Below are positions 43,653 to 54,326 of a stretch of 64,000 bases of DNA, piece after piece. The position numbers were made by a program, and so were the translations under genes. The stretch is taken from contig OZ024730.1 of assembly GCA_964016875.1 (NCBI GenBank), positions 33,957,795 through 34,021,794 on the forward strand, read 5' to 3'. Below the pieces are notes generated by a model that made no database searches, was not told the DNA's origin, and saw only the letters and a list, made by a program, of their open reading frames with translations. Origin of the DNA: Fallopia convolvulus. Its lineage: Eukaryota > Streptophyta > Magnoliopsida > Caryophyllales > Polygonaceae. Within the stretch, counting starts at the first letter, position 1; the number at the start of each line of letters is the position of its first letter.

Positions 43653-43812
43653 CAGTGGTCGTAACCGACCTATCCGGGTAAGAGAAAACTTCGGAAAACC
43701 AAATTAAAGAAGATCTAGAGCAAAGGATTCACCACAACAAGTTTATGCATGCAAACATGAATCAAAATCAACCATAAATAATCCCATGAATGACTTTCGT
43801 CATGATAAATCA
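43645..43812 (-). repeat. inverted fragment of the B-type LTR replacing the protease region
   Basis: GGTCGTAACCGACC then ATCCGGGTAAGAGAAAAC through CATGATAAATCAAG is the reverse complement of LTR positions about 34885-35040. It joins gag directly to the pro-RT linker. CCCGGTTTTCAAGAG occurs both at about 43545 and just after the fragment at about 43824, suggesting repair using microhomology. Confidence 0.8.
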
Positions 43813-43819
43813 AGTAATA

Positions 43820-44408
43820 ATCCCGGTTTTCAAGAGTCCCCCATTCCGATCGTTGCTGAAGATTTTATGCTTGCTTCTGGCTCGGTGACGACCTCCCTAT
43901 GGTCGGAGCCGACCCTTCTGGAGGCAGACGATACTACTTACTTTGAAGAGTTTTTCAAAATGGAGAAGGTTGAAGATATTGTTACACCACCACCACCTAC
44001 TCCAGAGCTTAAGACTATTCCCGAGTCTTTGAGGTATGAATTCCTTGGCCCTAATTCCACTTTTCCTATGACTATTAATGCTAACCTTAATGAGGAAGAA
44101 GTTGGAAAGTTGTTGAATGTTCTTAGGACTCATAGGAAGGCCATTGGATACTCACTTGAGGATTTAAGTGGCCTCTCACCTTCTTTGTGTATGCATCGTA
44201 TTTTTCTTGAGGAAGGACACATGCCATCCATAGAGCACCAAAGAAGGCTTAATCCAAATATGAAGGAAGTGGTAAAAAAGGAGATATTGAGAATGCTCGA
44301 TGCAGGTATCATCTTCCCAATCTCGGACAAGAAGTGGGTAAGCCCTGTTCATGTTGTGTCTAAAAAGAGTGGTCTTACCGTTGTTGAGAATGAAAAAGGC
44401 GAGTTAGT
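43820..44408 (+). pseudogene. pro-RT linker and RT N-terminus of element B
   Basis: Open frame with LRYEFLGPNSTFPM, RTHRKAIGYSLEDLSGLSPS, HRRLNPNM and GIIFPISDKKWVSPVH, then NEKGELV, where the G LTR is inserted. A palindrome module (43881-43915) lies in its codons. Confidence 0.82.
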
Positions 44409-45649
44409 TGATACGTGATCGCCTCGGATTACTCCTCAGAAACCTCGTATTTGACCACACAGGATCCTGATCTTGCCAGTAAACCAATTCAATCCTACAA
44501 AAGCTTTAAATTCAGATTCCTTGTGATGCAAGTAAAGACAAATTCGAAATTGAATAGACACAAATCTGGTTCGAACAAATAAAGTTGAATCAAAGGAATA
44601 GTTCAATTGGATTGGCTCTAACGCTAAATCCAATTGATGAACTAGATTGATCTTTAACAATCAAAACTAGAACTAATCAATTGATCAATTTGAATGAATG
44701 AACTGATTTGAATCAATAAGAACAAAGAGAGAAATCGGATGATGTTGAATGATGATGATCTCGAGATTGCAAGTATAACACACACACACAATTATTTTTG
44801 AGCCCAAGGACTAGATAAACCTTTCTTAGGGTTTATCTAATCTCAAGCTGATTTTTATTAATGAAAATGCAAAGTATAAATAGAGAATACAAAAGCTAAT
44901 CCTTGGGGAGCAAGCAAAGTACATGGCCGACCCTAATAGGGTTAGAATGGTCCTTTTCTTGCTTCCCAAGATATAATAAAATATATAGCTAATATCTATC
45001 TAGATCCCCTTAATTAAATAAATCATGTCTGACTTATTTAAATAAGGAAATATCTCTAACAAACTAAAAATATCCTAAACAAACTAAAAATATCTCTAAC
45101 AAACTAAAAATATCCAAAACAAACTAAAAATATCTCTAACAACCAGGAGAGAGAATATTCAACCAACTAACATCAGCTTGTTGATTGAATTTCTCTACAT
45201 TATTTAAAATAGAAAATCGTTCATAAATAAAATATATAAACATAGAAATTTAAATTCCCGTAAGACTTGAACAGCTCTCAGTAAAACCCAGTTTTCGGCC
45301 CTTTTCTTTTGGATTCTGAATTTGAAGTAAACTACAAAGTTGTAGAACTTTTAATTATCTTTCCAACGAGTACTTATCGGACTTGAGATGAATTTTCTAG
45401 CCTAAGTTATGACCAGTTTACTGAGCATTGTTTTTAATTTGACGGGCTTCTTAACTTCCGAACTTTTGTGACTTCATCCTCTTCCTTGGTGGTCGAGGAC
45501 GCCATTGATGAACATAATTAAAGGATAATATGTTATCCATGAAACCCTTCTTGAACTTGAATGCTCGGGACCTTAATAAAGGTCTTGTTGTTTGGCCTCC
45601 ATTCGTCTTCAACGAATCATTCGCTTGGATCCTCCCTTGATTTGTATCA
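44409..45649 (-). mobile_element. solo LTR of family G
   Basis: Begins TGATACGTGATC and ends TTTGTATCA (inverted ends TGATAC/GTATCA), flanked by the 5-bp duplication TTAGT (44404-44408 and 45650-45654). Deleting it restores GELVPTRTTTSWRMCIDY. Minus orientation is suggested by TATTTATAC followed by AATAAAAATCAG on that strand. No internal region or second LTR. A ~21-bp unit with ACAAACTAAAAATATC repeats about four times at 45058-45140. Confidence 0.85.
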
Positions 45650-46780
45650 TTAGTCCCCACTAGGACTACCACTAGTTGGCGCATGTGTATTGACTATAGA
45701 AAGCTAAATAGCGCCACTAGAAAGGACCATTTTTCCTTGCCTTTTATTGACCAAGTGCTAGAGAGATTAGCTTTGCATGATTATTTTTGTTATCTCGATG
45801 GCTATAGTGGTTTCTGGCAGGTTCCGATACATCCCGATGATCAAGAGAAAACCACCTTCACGTGTCCTTATGGCACATTTGCTTATAGGAGGATGCCGTT
45901 CGGGCTTTGCAACGCCCCGACCACTTTCCAACGGTGTATGATGGCCATTTTCTCCGATATGATTGAGGACATTGTGGAGGTATTTATGGATGATTTCTCG
46001 GTTTACGGTACCACTTTTGATTCTTGTCTTGCCAATCTTACTAGAGTACTTAGGAGATGTGACGAGACTAACCTAGTACTTAATTGGGAAAAGTGTCACT
46101 TTATGGTGCAAGAAGGAATTGTTCTAGGTCATGTTGTGTCAAAAAGGGGGATTGAGGTTGATAAAGCTAAAATTGAATTAATTGAGAAATTGCCACCCCC
46201 TTCCTCAGTGAAAGATATTAGGAGCTTTTTAGGACATGTCGGGTTTTATAGGAGGTTCATTCAAGATTTCTCTAAGATTACCAAACCATTAACTAACCTA
46301 TTAATGAAGGATGTTGTGTTTGAGTTTTCTTCCGAGTGTCTTGCAGCTTTCCACAGGATCCGGGATGCACTTGTATCGGCTCCTATTATGCAACCTCCGG
46401 ATTGGACAATTCCCTTCGAGATCATGTGTGACACTAGCGACTACGCCGTGGGCGCTGTCCATGGGCAAAGACGAGAGAAGAAGCTTCATGCTATCTATTA
46501 TGCGAGTAAAACGCTAGATGAGGTCCAAAGCAAATACACGACCACAGAGAAGGAATTCCTAGCCGTTGTGTTTGCCTTTGAGAAGTTCCGGTCATACTTG
46601 GTTGGTTCCGAGGTAATCGTCTACACTGATCATGCATCTATCCGTTATCTTATGGATAAGAAGGACGCCAAACCGAGATTGCTCTGATGGATGCTTCTAT
46701 TGCAAGAATTTGACCTTGAAATACGGGATAAGAAAGGAGCGGAAAATCTTGTGGAAGATCACCTTTCTCGGTTACCCATG
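45650..46780 (+). pseudogene. reverse transcriptase and RNase H of element B
   Basis: RT motifs SWRMCIDYRKLN, YLDGYSGFWQV, MPFGLCNAP and catalytic FMDDFSVYG are intact. RNase H follows with IMCDTSDYAVGAV, TEKEFLAVVFAFEKF and VYTDHASIRYL. TGA at 46685-46687 interrupts KPRLL-WMLLLQEFD, after which the frame continues to ENLVEDHLSRLPM and TAA near 46782. RT makes element cDNA in cytoplasmic particles, but this copy cannot encode a full polyprotein. Confidence 0.88.
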
Positions 46781-46882
46781 TAACACATTAAGGAGTCTAG
46801 AGATACAATACCCATCAACGACTCTCGCCCGGACGAAACCTTATTGAGCAATGAAGTCTTATGGATCGAAACAACACATGCT

Positions 46883-47002
46883 GGGTCGGAGACGACCATT
46901 TTTGGGTCGGAGACGACCATTTTTGGGTCGGAGATGACCATTTTTGGGTCGGAGACGACCATTTTTGGGTCGGAGACGACTAATGCTGGGTCGGAGACGA
47001 CC
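46883..47002 (+). repeat. 21-bp in-frame minisatellite, six copies
   Basis: GGGTCGGAGACGACC plus a 6-bp spacer (mostly ATTTTT) at exactly 21-bp intervals (46883, 46904, 46925, 46946, 46967, 46988). It encodes repeats of GSETTIF in the RNase H-integrase linker. Each unit contains the element's palindromic motif. Confidence 0.9.
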
Positions 47003-47169
47003 CCCCATATGCAGATTTTGGCTGACACCAAGCTGGAGAGCACGACACCGACCCCCACCACGACCAATCAAGGTCATTCTTCTAACCCTTCTTCGGTGCT
47101 TACTACTATTCTTCATTCTTCTCCTCCCATGCTCTCTTGCCATTCTATCTATGCTATTCGAGGGGCGAA

Positions 47170-48464
47170 AACCCCTTGATTTGCGGATTTTGCTAACTAT
47201 GTTGTAGGAGGCATTATCCCCGATGGATTGACTTCCCAATCTCGAAAGAAGTTCCTCCACGACGCCAAGCAATACTATTGGGACGATCCCTACCTTCAAG
47301 CAAGGGAGTGATCATATCTTTAGGCGTTGTGTTCCGGACAATGAGATAGAGGGAGTAATCCGACATTGTCACACTCTTCAAACGGGCGGCCATGCTAAGG
47401 GATTCAAGACCACCGCAAAAATTCTCCAAAGCGGATTCTACTAGCTTACCCTCTTCAAAGATGTTCATACCTATATCACGGCTTGTGATGAGTGTCAGCG
47501 TGCGGGAAATATCACATGGAGGAATGAGAACCCACTCACAGGAATTCTAGAAGTTGAGCTTTTTGATATATGGGGAATTGATTTCATGGGACCCTTTCCC
47601 TCTTCGGGTCCCTACAAGTACATCCTCGTAGCGGTTGACTACGTGTCTAAGTGGGTTGAAGCCATAGCCACGAGAACTAATGACGCACGAGTTGTGGCCA
47701 AGTTTATGAAGTCCAACATCTTTCCCTACTTTGGTGTTCCCCGAGCCCTTATTAGTGATGGCGGTTCTCATTTCATTGAGCGGAGTTTTGAGGCACTTTT
47801 GACTAAGTATGGGGTCATTCACAGGGTGGCAACTCCTTACCATCCCCAAACTAGTGGTCAAGTGGAGATCTCCAACCGGAAAATTAAAAACATCTTAGAG
47901 AAGACGGTTTCCCGCTCAAGGAAGGATTGGGCTTCCAAGCTAGATGATGCACTTTGGGTATACCGCACTGCCTACAAGACTCCACTACGCACTACTCCTT
48001 ACAATCTTGTGTATGGCAAGTCGTGCCATTTGCCCGTCGAGCTCGAACACAAAGCTCTATGGGCTCTCAAGGAGCTCAACATGGATCTTGACACGGCCGG
48101 AGCAAAGAGATTTATGGACTTGCAATAATTGGAAGAGTTACGGCTCAAAGCGTATGAAAATGCCAAGATTTATAAAGAAAGAACCAAGAAGTGGCATGAT
48201 AAGAAGCTCATCCCAAAGACCTTCAACAATGGTGATCAAGTACTCCTTTTCAACTCAAGACTTCGACTTTTTCCCGGAAAATTACGACCCCGATGGAGTG
48301 GACCATTCGTTGTTCATCACATCTACCCACATGGAGCGGTCGAACTTTTAGTTGAAAATGGAGGTATTTTTAAGGTCAACGGGCATCGATTGAAGAAATA
48401 CTTTGCAAGGGCCGAACCCGATGAAGAAATTCGAGCCACATGGGCTCTCACATCTTTGGACTAA
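47170..48464 (+). pseudogene. integrase of element B
   Basis: Zinc-binding part in broken frames (HCHTLQTGGHAKGF, TACDECQRAG, 47360-47510). The catalytic core is open from 47586 with D in VAVDYVSKW, D in LISDGGSHF and E in TSGQVEISNR (D-D-35-E type). TAA at 48126-48128 replaces the codon after MDLQ. The C-terminal part 48129-48464 is open (KVNGHRLKKYF, EIRATWALTS). At least three lesions. Confidence 0.87.
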
Positions 48465-48482
48465 GTAGAGGTACTTCTCGTC

Positions 48483-48524
48483 TAGCTAAAGACGTAAAAT
48501 TAAGCGCTTTTGGGAGGCAACCCG
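48483..48524 (+). other. conserved post-pol block (element B)
   Basis: TAGCTAAAGACGTAAAATT then AAGCGCTTTTGGGAGGCAACCC, about 20 bp after the pol stop. See the copies in C and D. Confidence 0.65.
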
Positions 48525-49738
48525 CTTTTTTTTGTTTTTGATTTTTCTTTTTAGTTTAGTTCCGTTTGTTTTTCTTAGTATAGAGTAACTAGTTTTCTTG
48601 TCTTGGTTCTCCACTAACTTTTTGTAGGAAGACGAGAACGGCGGGAGAGGACGAGGGGGCCGAAATACCCAAGCAAAAGAGAATAAGCAATGCTCGTAAC
48701 CGACCTAGTATGGGTCGTCACCGACCCCTTCCAAGCAAATATGGTAAATATTTTCAGAAAATTGGAAATTGCAGGTAAGTCCCTCAATTTTTACCTCTTT
48801 TAAACCCTACCCCCTCCCCTCTCTTTCTCCCCCACGCTGACCTCTCTCTCCCTTCCCAAAACTCCATAGCTCCTCCCACTCTCTTTGCCTCTCAAAACCT
48901 CACAAATCCTCCGTCCCAGTCCCAAATCTACCAAAATTCTTCCTTGTGCTACATAAACTCTCCAAATCATTCAACAAAAACCGAAAATTTCACCCCCACC
49001 ACGATTTTTCAATTTTTGGAACCATTTTAGTGCTTGTAGACGACCCCCTTCTACTTTCATTCATATATTCTTGCTCATCTTTGGTATGCTTTTCTACTCC
49101 TTTGATCTTATATTCAAGTTTACTTGATTTCTGTTTGAGGGATTAGTTGAAAACCTAGGTTTTGGGTGTTCTTGAGTTTGAATATGGAAATTTGGGTTGT
49201 TTGCATGCTTAAGTGGTTAGATCTATATAATACCATGATTAATTGGGGGTTGTATGTGGAAATCTTGATGCATATTTGGTTGTTTGATTGATTGTGAGAG
49301 TATTTGATTTTTTCGGAATTTTTGGGTACACATACCATGAACAAGGGCCGAATTTGAGGGCTTCCTCTTGCCCGGAATGCTCGGCGCCGACCCCCCATGG
49401 GTCGGTGACGACCCATCAGTACCTTCTTTTTGAATTCGCTCGGCACCAAGCTTCCAACGGTCGGTACCGACCCCGATTGACGGGTTTTCCTCATTTCATG
49501 CATGATGATGGAGCTATTTTTACCATGATTTAGGTGCTTTTAGCTTGATCTTTCCCTCTACTTATCTACTTTTCATGATTAAGCATGCTAGGTTGAAATC
49601 TTTTCTAACTATGAGCATGTTTCTTTGAATAAGTATGGGGTACTTCTTTGGAAGTGACATGTTTTTTTTTTTGTCTTGGCATTGTTCTTTCAAACTATGG
49701 AGATTATCTTGGAAAGTTGTTGAATGTTTTGTAGGACA
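48525..49738 (+). other. element B leader between integrase and ORF1
   Basis: Palindrome modules at 48692-48728, 49379-49412 and 49440-49475. A pyrimidine-rich stretch and TGTTTTGTAG|GACA at 49726-49737 resemble a 3' splice site right before the ORF1 ATG. No coding frame is supported. Confidence 0.5.
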
Positions 49739-51307
49739 ATGGCTTCATCCTCTAGTCACCAAGCCAAAAAGCAAAAGAAGAACAAGCAAAAAGTGGATAC
49801 GGTGGTATTTTACTCGGAAGATCAAAAAGCCCGGTTTCTTGAGATGTGGAGGGCCGATGTGAGTGTAAGAGCTTATCAACGGGCCGGGGCCAACAAGATC
49901 GGTGTTCATAGAGTGGTGCTCGAGGCCTTCTCTTCGATTGGTGCTCAACACCTCATTCTACATCCTATCGAGGAGCATTATGTGGCACTAACATGTGAAT
50001 TCATGTCCAATTTCCGCTTGTACCGGAATGAAGACGATTTCAACCTCTCCAAGGTCACTTTCCAACTTGGTAATCAAGAGCACGAGATGAACATAAAGAA
50101 ATTCAACAAGCTTTTCGGTTTTCGTGCCCCACCCGGCTCCTACAAACAAACGGACTTCCCCACCGAGGAGTTGTGGCAATATCTCATCGGCAAAGAAGAG
50201 TATCCCATCAACCACCTTCCCGGCAAATTCATTGCAAATCCGGTTTTCCGGATTATCCTTCGCATCTTGGGCTCCACCATTTGGCCAAGATATGAGCTCT
50301 CACGCCCACACAAGCAAGAAATTGCATGCTTATCCACAATGCCAACCATTCACATGAACTTGGGATTCGAGTTTGCTACGGCCGTCATCAACCACCAAAG
50401 CCAAAAGACTCACACTACTACCTACTTTGGGTGGCTTGTAACTATTCTTGCAAAGGCCTTAAAGGTCAACCTTTCCGCTTACTCTTCAAGACCGGTCATT
50501 GCTATGGACGTCAAGTACTTCTTGGATTCTAAGGTGATTGCTCCATCTTCTACCGGCTTCATCAACAAGTTCTATATTAGAAAAAATGAGACTCATGATG
50601 CGGTGCTTACCGAGGAGAATCTCGAGCTTTTATATCTCCTTAATTGGTATGATGTTTGGGCCCTCGCTCCTTACCCTTTGAGAGCCAAAGTCCAGGATGA
50701 TGAGAAGATTAAACGCCAGCCCAGCAGATTCCGAAGAGCCATACCCAACCCACAGCCAAGAGAAGCATCTTCCGAGTCGGACTCACCAAGGGGCGACGTT
50801 GGGGAGGTCGGTGACGACCACCAGAGGGTCGGTGACGATCGTCAACAGCTCAGCTACGGCCATCATGGGGTCGGTGTCGACCCACCAGTGGACAGCAATT
50901 ACACCAACCAGCCCGGTGTCGACCCGATGGACTACACAATGGGACCACAGTCTGACATGGTACCTTACTATTCACATCCATATGGCTTTGATGGGTCCGG
51001 TGGCTCACACTTTCAAGGACAAGGCACGTACCATACCGGTTCAAGTTCGGGAGGAAATCCCGACATCTCTCTTCTTTTGGCAAAAATGGATGCTCTTATG
51101 CTTCACCAACACCATCTTTATGGAGCACTCAACCACCACCACAACCAATTCGTCAACCACCAACAAGAGCTCCACGACTTCCGCATTGAGTATTATGAAG
51201 ACCATAAGGAGGATGTTGCAAGATGGGAAACTCAAGAAGATTTTAACCATTGGTTGGGGCAATACCTTTACAAAGCTCCACCACCTCCTCAACCTCCTCA
51301 AGAATGA
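49739..51307 (+). CDS. ATHILA ORF1 protein of element B, uninterrupted
   Basis: 522 residues from ATG 49739; an in-frame ATG five codons upstream lies before the likely splice acceptor. Basic N-terminus (SSSHQAKKQKKNKQK), then the ORF1 core: MSNFRLYRNEDDFNLSKVTF, NIKKFNKLFGF, NPVFRIILRILGSTIWPRYE, YFGWLVTILAKALKVNLSAY and ENLELLYLLNWYDVW. The tail is low-complexity, D/G/H/Q-rich, with palindrome-module codons (50805-50890). No transmembrane helix or signal peptide, so I do not call it an envelope protein although it occupies that position. Function unknown; it is intact while pol is dead. Confidence 0.8.
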   Translation: MASSSSHQAKKQKKNKQKVDTVVFYSEDQKARFLEMWRADVSVRAYQRAGANKIGVHRVVLEAFSSIGAQHLILHPIEEHYVALTCEFMSNFRLYRNEDDFNLSKVTFQLGNQEHEMNIKKFNKLFGFRAPPGSYKQTDFPTEELWQYLIGKEEYPINHLPGKFIANPVFRIILRILGSTIWPRYELSRPHKQEIACLSTMPTIHMNLGFEFATAVINHQSQKTHTTTYFGWLVTILAKALKVNLSAYSSRPVIAMDVKYFLDSKVIAPSSTGFINKFYIRKNETHDAVLTEENLELLYLLNWYDVWALAPYPLRAKVQDDEKIKRQPSRFRRAIPNPQPREASSESDSPRGDVGEVGDDHQRVGDDRQQLSYGHHGVGVDPPVDSNYTNQPGVDPMDYTMGPQSDMVPYYSHPYGFDGSGGSHFQGQGTYHTGSSSGGNPDISLLLAKMDALMLHQHHLYGALNHHHNQFVNHQQELHDFRIEYYEDHKEDVARWETQEDFNHWLGQYLYKAPPPPQPPQE

Positions 51308-52823
51308 TTCTCCTCCTTTGTCAACGCTTCAAGTTGTGTCCAAGTAAGTTCTCTTTCCTTTCTCTTTACTTTCTTAATCAATGTGGACATTGATGTTTAA
51401 GTATGGGGTGGTTTGGGAGATTACTTGTTTGAGTCTTTATTTGTTTAAGTCATGTGTTGTTTTGTGTTAATGTGTGTTTAGTTGTGTTTAGTCTTGTTTT
51501 GAGTCTTTTTCTTTTGGATTTTAGATGGATAAATGCCCTATTCCTTAGATGTTCTAGGATGGAAATTGCTTGTATTATCATATAAAACCAATGACATGCT
51601 TTAAGAATCACCTAAACCATGATCTTGCTTTTTGAGTTTTGAGCTTATAATGAAAATTGAGCATGCATATTTCTAAGTAAAAGCAATCCAACAAAATGTG
51701 AACCTAAGTGAGATATCTTTGGCCTATAAAGGATGTACATTTTTACTCATTTCTCTTTCATGTGTGAAATACTCTTCCAAGTGCAAATATACCAATGGAT
51801 AATGGCATGGTTATTTTAAAACTTGAGATCAATGGAGATATGCTCATTACTTGATTGAATCAAATGATTTTGAACTCATTTTTTATAAGCCTGTTATATT
51901 CCTTTTCCTACCTATACATGATCCCTCTTTTTGTAGCCTTTATTTTGAGCTTAAAGCCTATTTCTAGCTCCACAAAAAATCCCTAGCCATGATAAGCTTG
52001 ACCTCTTTGATCTAGGAATTAGGACTTAGAAGAAGTTGTTGAAAATTGTTATGATTTGAATGGGTGAGAACAAAGTGATTATAGAAGGTAGATAAAGAGT
52101 GTTGTCTTTGAGAATCAAAAGGAATGAAGTGTTTTCGGGCTCAAAAGTGCATGTATGTAGCTCGGTGCCGACCCAAAGTGGGTCGGTGCCGACCACCCCA
52201 CAAAAAAAAGAGAGAAGTTCCATATAATAAGTGCAAGAGTCCAATTCCTTCAAAAGAATAGAAGAAAGACAAATGATGATAGGTGAAAGGGGGAAGTGCA
52301 TTGTAAAGTTTAAGTGTTTGGTGATTGAAGAAGAGGAAAGAATGTTGGGTGAGTGATGTATAATCTAGGAGTTTTGATTCCCGGATTAGTTGGCACCACA
52401 AGGCCAAATTATTTCTACACCCTTTGTTTTTACCGAGCTCCATTACAACCCGACCGAATAGAGACTTCTTTGAAGTTTTTATTGAGCCACCCGAGTTCAT
52501 TTGATGATTTGACTTGTTTTGACTTCTTCGGTGTAGAGTTTGTTTATATAAGTTCCATTGACTATGCGGTTTTGTGCTTGGAATTTGAGTCGAGAGATCA
52601 TTGCTATACCCTAAACACTTTGAGAGTTGAGTGAAATACATTCCTTGGTGAGGTTGGATTGAGATTGCTTGGAATGTTCATGTATTCTAGGATGTGGAAG
52701 TTGTTTGCTCACAATTCTACTTGTGCTTATTTTTCTATAAGGTGATTCTTGAGTTTTGTTTATTGGTCTTGATGCATGATAAGTGATTGCTTGAGGACAA
52801 GCAAGTCTAAGTATGGGGTATTT
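51308..52823 (+). other. element B region between ORF1 and 3' LTR
   Basis: AT-rich; GTTTAAGTATGGGGTGG near 51395, palindrome module at 52160-52197, and AGTCTAAGTATGGGGTATTT next to the LTR in polypurine-tract position. No gene. Confidence 0.6.
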
Positions 52824-54326
52824 TGATGTCGCAGTTTTTAGTTAGTTTTTAAGGGTAGTTTCCTAGCTAAATTGAGTCATTCTAGGTCCACTATGTTTGT
52901 TTTGTGTGTAACTCCGACCCTCTTTAGAGAGTTGGAGTCGTTTATGTGTGTTTATTGTTTTTGTAGGTCTTTGAAGCGTTGAAGAGGAGATATCTCGGTT
53001 TTTTAAGCTTTCTAGGAGGTGGTGTTAGAAGGTTTGGTGGTGATGTTGATAGAAGAGCACGAGTCGGTGCATTTGAAGGTTTGATGATTTAAGAGTGAAG
53101 ATTTCAAGATCAAAGTGCTTTAAGAAGGAGCTAAAGGATGTCTTAGAAGGCCAAGAGCGATTGAAGAAGGAACATTGAAGAAAAGCCAAGCATTGGAGCA
53201 AGTTTTGAGCAAGAAATGAAGAAATCAAGTGCAGCCAGGGGTTGGTGACGACCCACATATGGTCGGTGATGACCCATTCCGTGTGTTGCGGAATTTTTAC
53301 TTGCGCCTTAAGTTTGGTTTAGTAATTGTTTTATTTATGGGCCTTTTTAAGATAGATTTTAGTTTCCTTATAGATTTATTTCTACCACTATATAAGGATC
53401 TCTAGGGTTTTATTTCAAGGGGGAAGCTTTTGGGAGAGACGTTTTTAGGGTTATTTGTGGAGAACGGAACAAGTTGCAAGTTTGGTTTTTTAGGTTACTT
53501 TGATTCCAAGCTCTTGGACGATTAAGAGGGACTTGGAGGTTTGCTTAAGTTTGTAAGTTTTCTTTTTTAATTGAAGTTTGTTTGGATTTGAAATATGTCT
53601 TCTCTTTCGTTTATGATTGTTGATTGTTTCATGGATCGTGAGTAGTCTACTTTCTAGGGTTGGGGTGAAACCCGAGGAGTTGTGCATGATTAAAGCTTGA
53701 ATATTTGAATGAACCATCTCTTTTAATCTCTATCTATTATCCTCTTGTTTGCTATCAATTCCTTGGTGAAAGTCAAAGCATGTTCATGTTTATGAGTGAA
53801 TCGAAAGATTTAGTTGTGAATTTGGATTATAATTGGTTGAAACGAAAGTTAAACCTTTAGGAAACAAGTAGGGTTGCAAGTCTAGATCTTTATGAAAGTT
53901 AAGATTTTTACTTGATTTATCATGACGAAAGTCATTCATGGGATTATTTATGGTTGATTTTGATTCATATTTGCATGCATAAACTTGTTGTGGTGAATCC
54001 TTTGCTCTAGATATTCTTTAATTTGGTTTTCCGAAGTTTTCTCTTACCCGGATAGTTTGGTTACGACCACTGTCAGGTCGGTGCCGAGCACCTGTCTCCC
54101 TTGTTTTTTTCCCCTGCGTTTGTGTTGAGTTGTTGGTCGGCTACGACCTGTTGTGGGTCGGTGCCGAGCACCTGTTTAAGTGTTTTGCTTTGTTTTGTTT
54201 TGTTTTCTTTTATTAGGATTAGTAGCTAGACATAGATTCTTATAATTCCCGTGGACGAACCTGACCTCCCTGTACTCAGCGGGGTCTTGATATAAATTTA
54301 TTTGTTGTCAAGAAACCCTCTCAACA
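52824..54326 (+). repeat. 3' LTR of element B
   Basis: TGATGTCGCAG to CCTCTCAACA, 1,503 bp, matching the 5' LTR with scattered substitutions and small indels. Contains all the landmarks of the 5' copy (modules 53239-53276, 54057-54090, 54135-54172; GTGAGTAG at 53638). Confidence 0.92.

Larger units (their letters stand above)
33789..54326 (+). mobile_element. Athila-type LTR retrotransposon B, both LTRs, with nested insertions
   Basis: 5' LTR starts TGATGTCGCAC at 33789 and 3' LTR ends CCTCTCAACA at 54326. 5-bp target duplication GTCGA flanks it (33784-33788 and 54327-54331), and its removal restores C integrase. Order: 5' LTR, primer site, gag, RT, RNase H, integrase, ORF1, 3' LTR. It contains the concatemer 35239-42147, solo LTR 44409-45649 and an inverted LTR fragment at 43645-43812 where protease should be. 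Several stops make pol inactive. Confidence 0.9.

Noticed and set aside
46759..47067. Minus-strand frame with repeated VVSDPKM units
   Set aside because: Complement of the in-frame 21-bp minisatellite of element B pol.
49739..51307. Viral-type envelope protein for the ORF after integrase
   Set aside because: Position fits, but no signal peptide, transmembrane segment or cleavage site is visible; it matches the ATHILA ORF1 layout instead.
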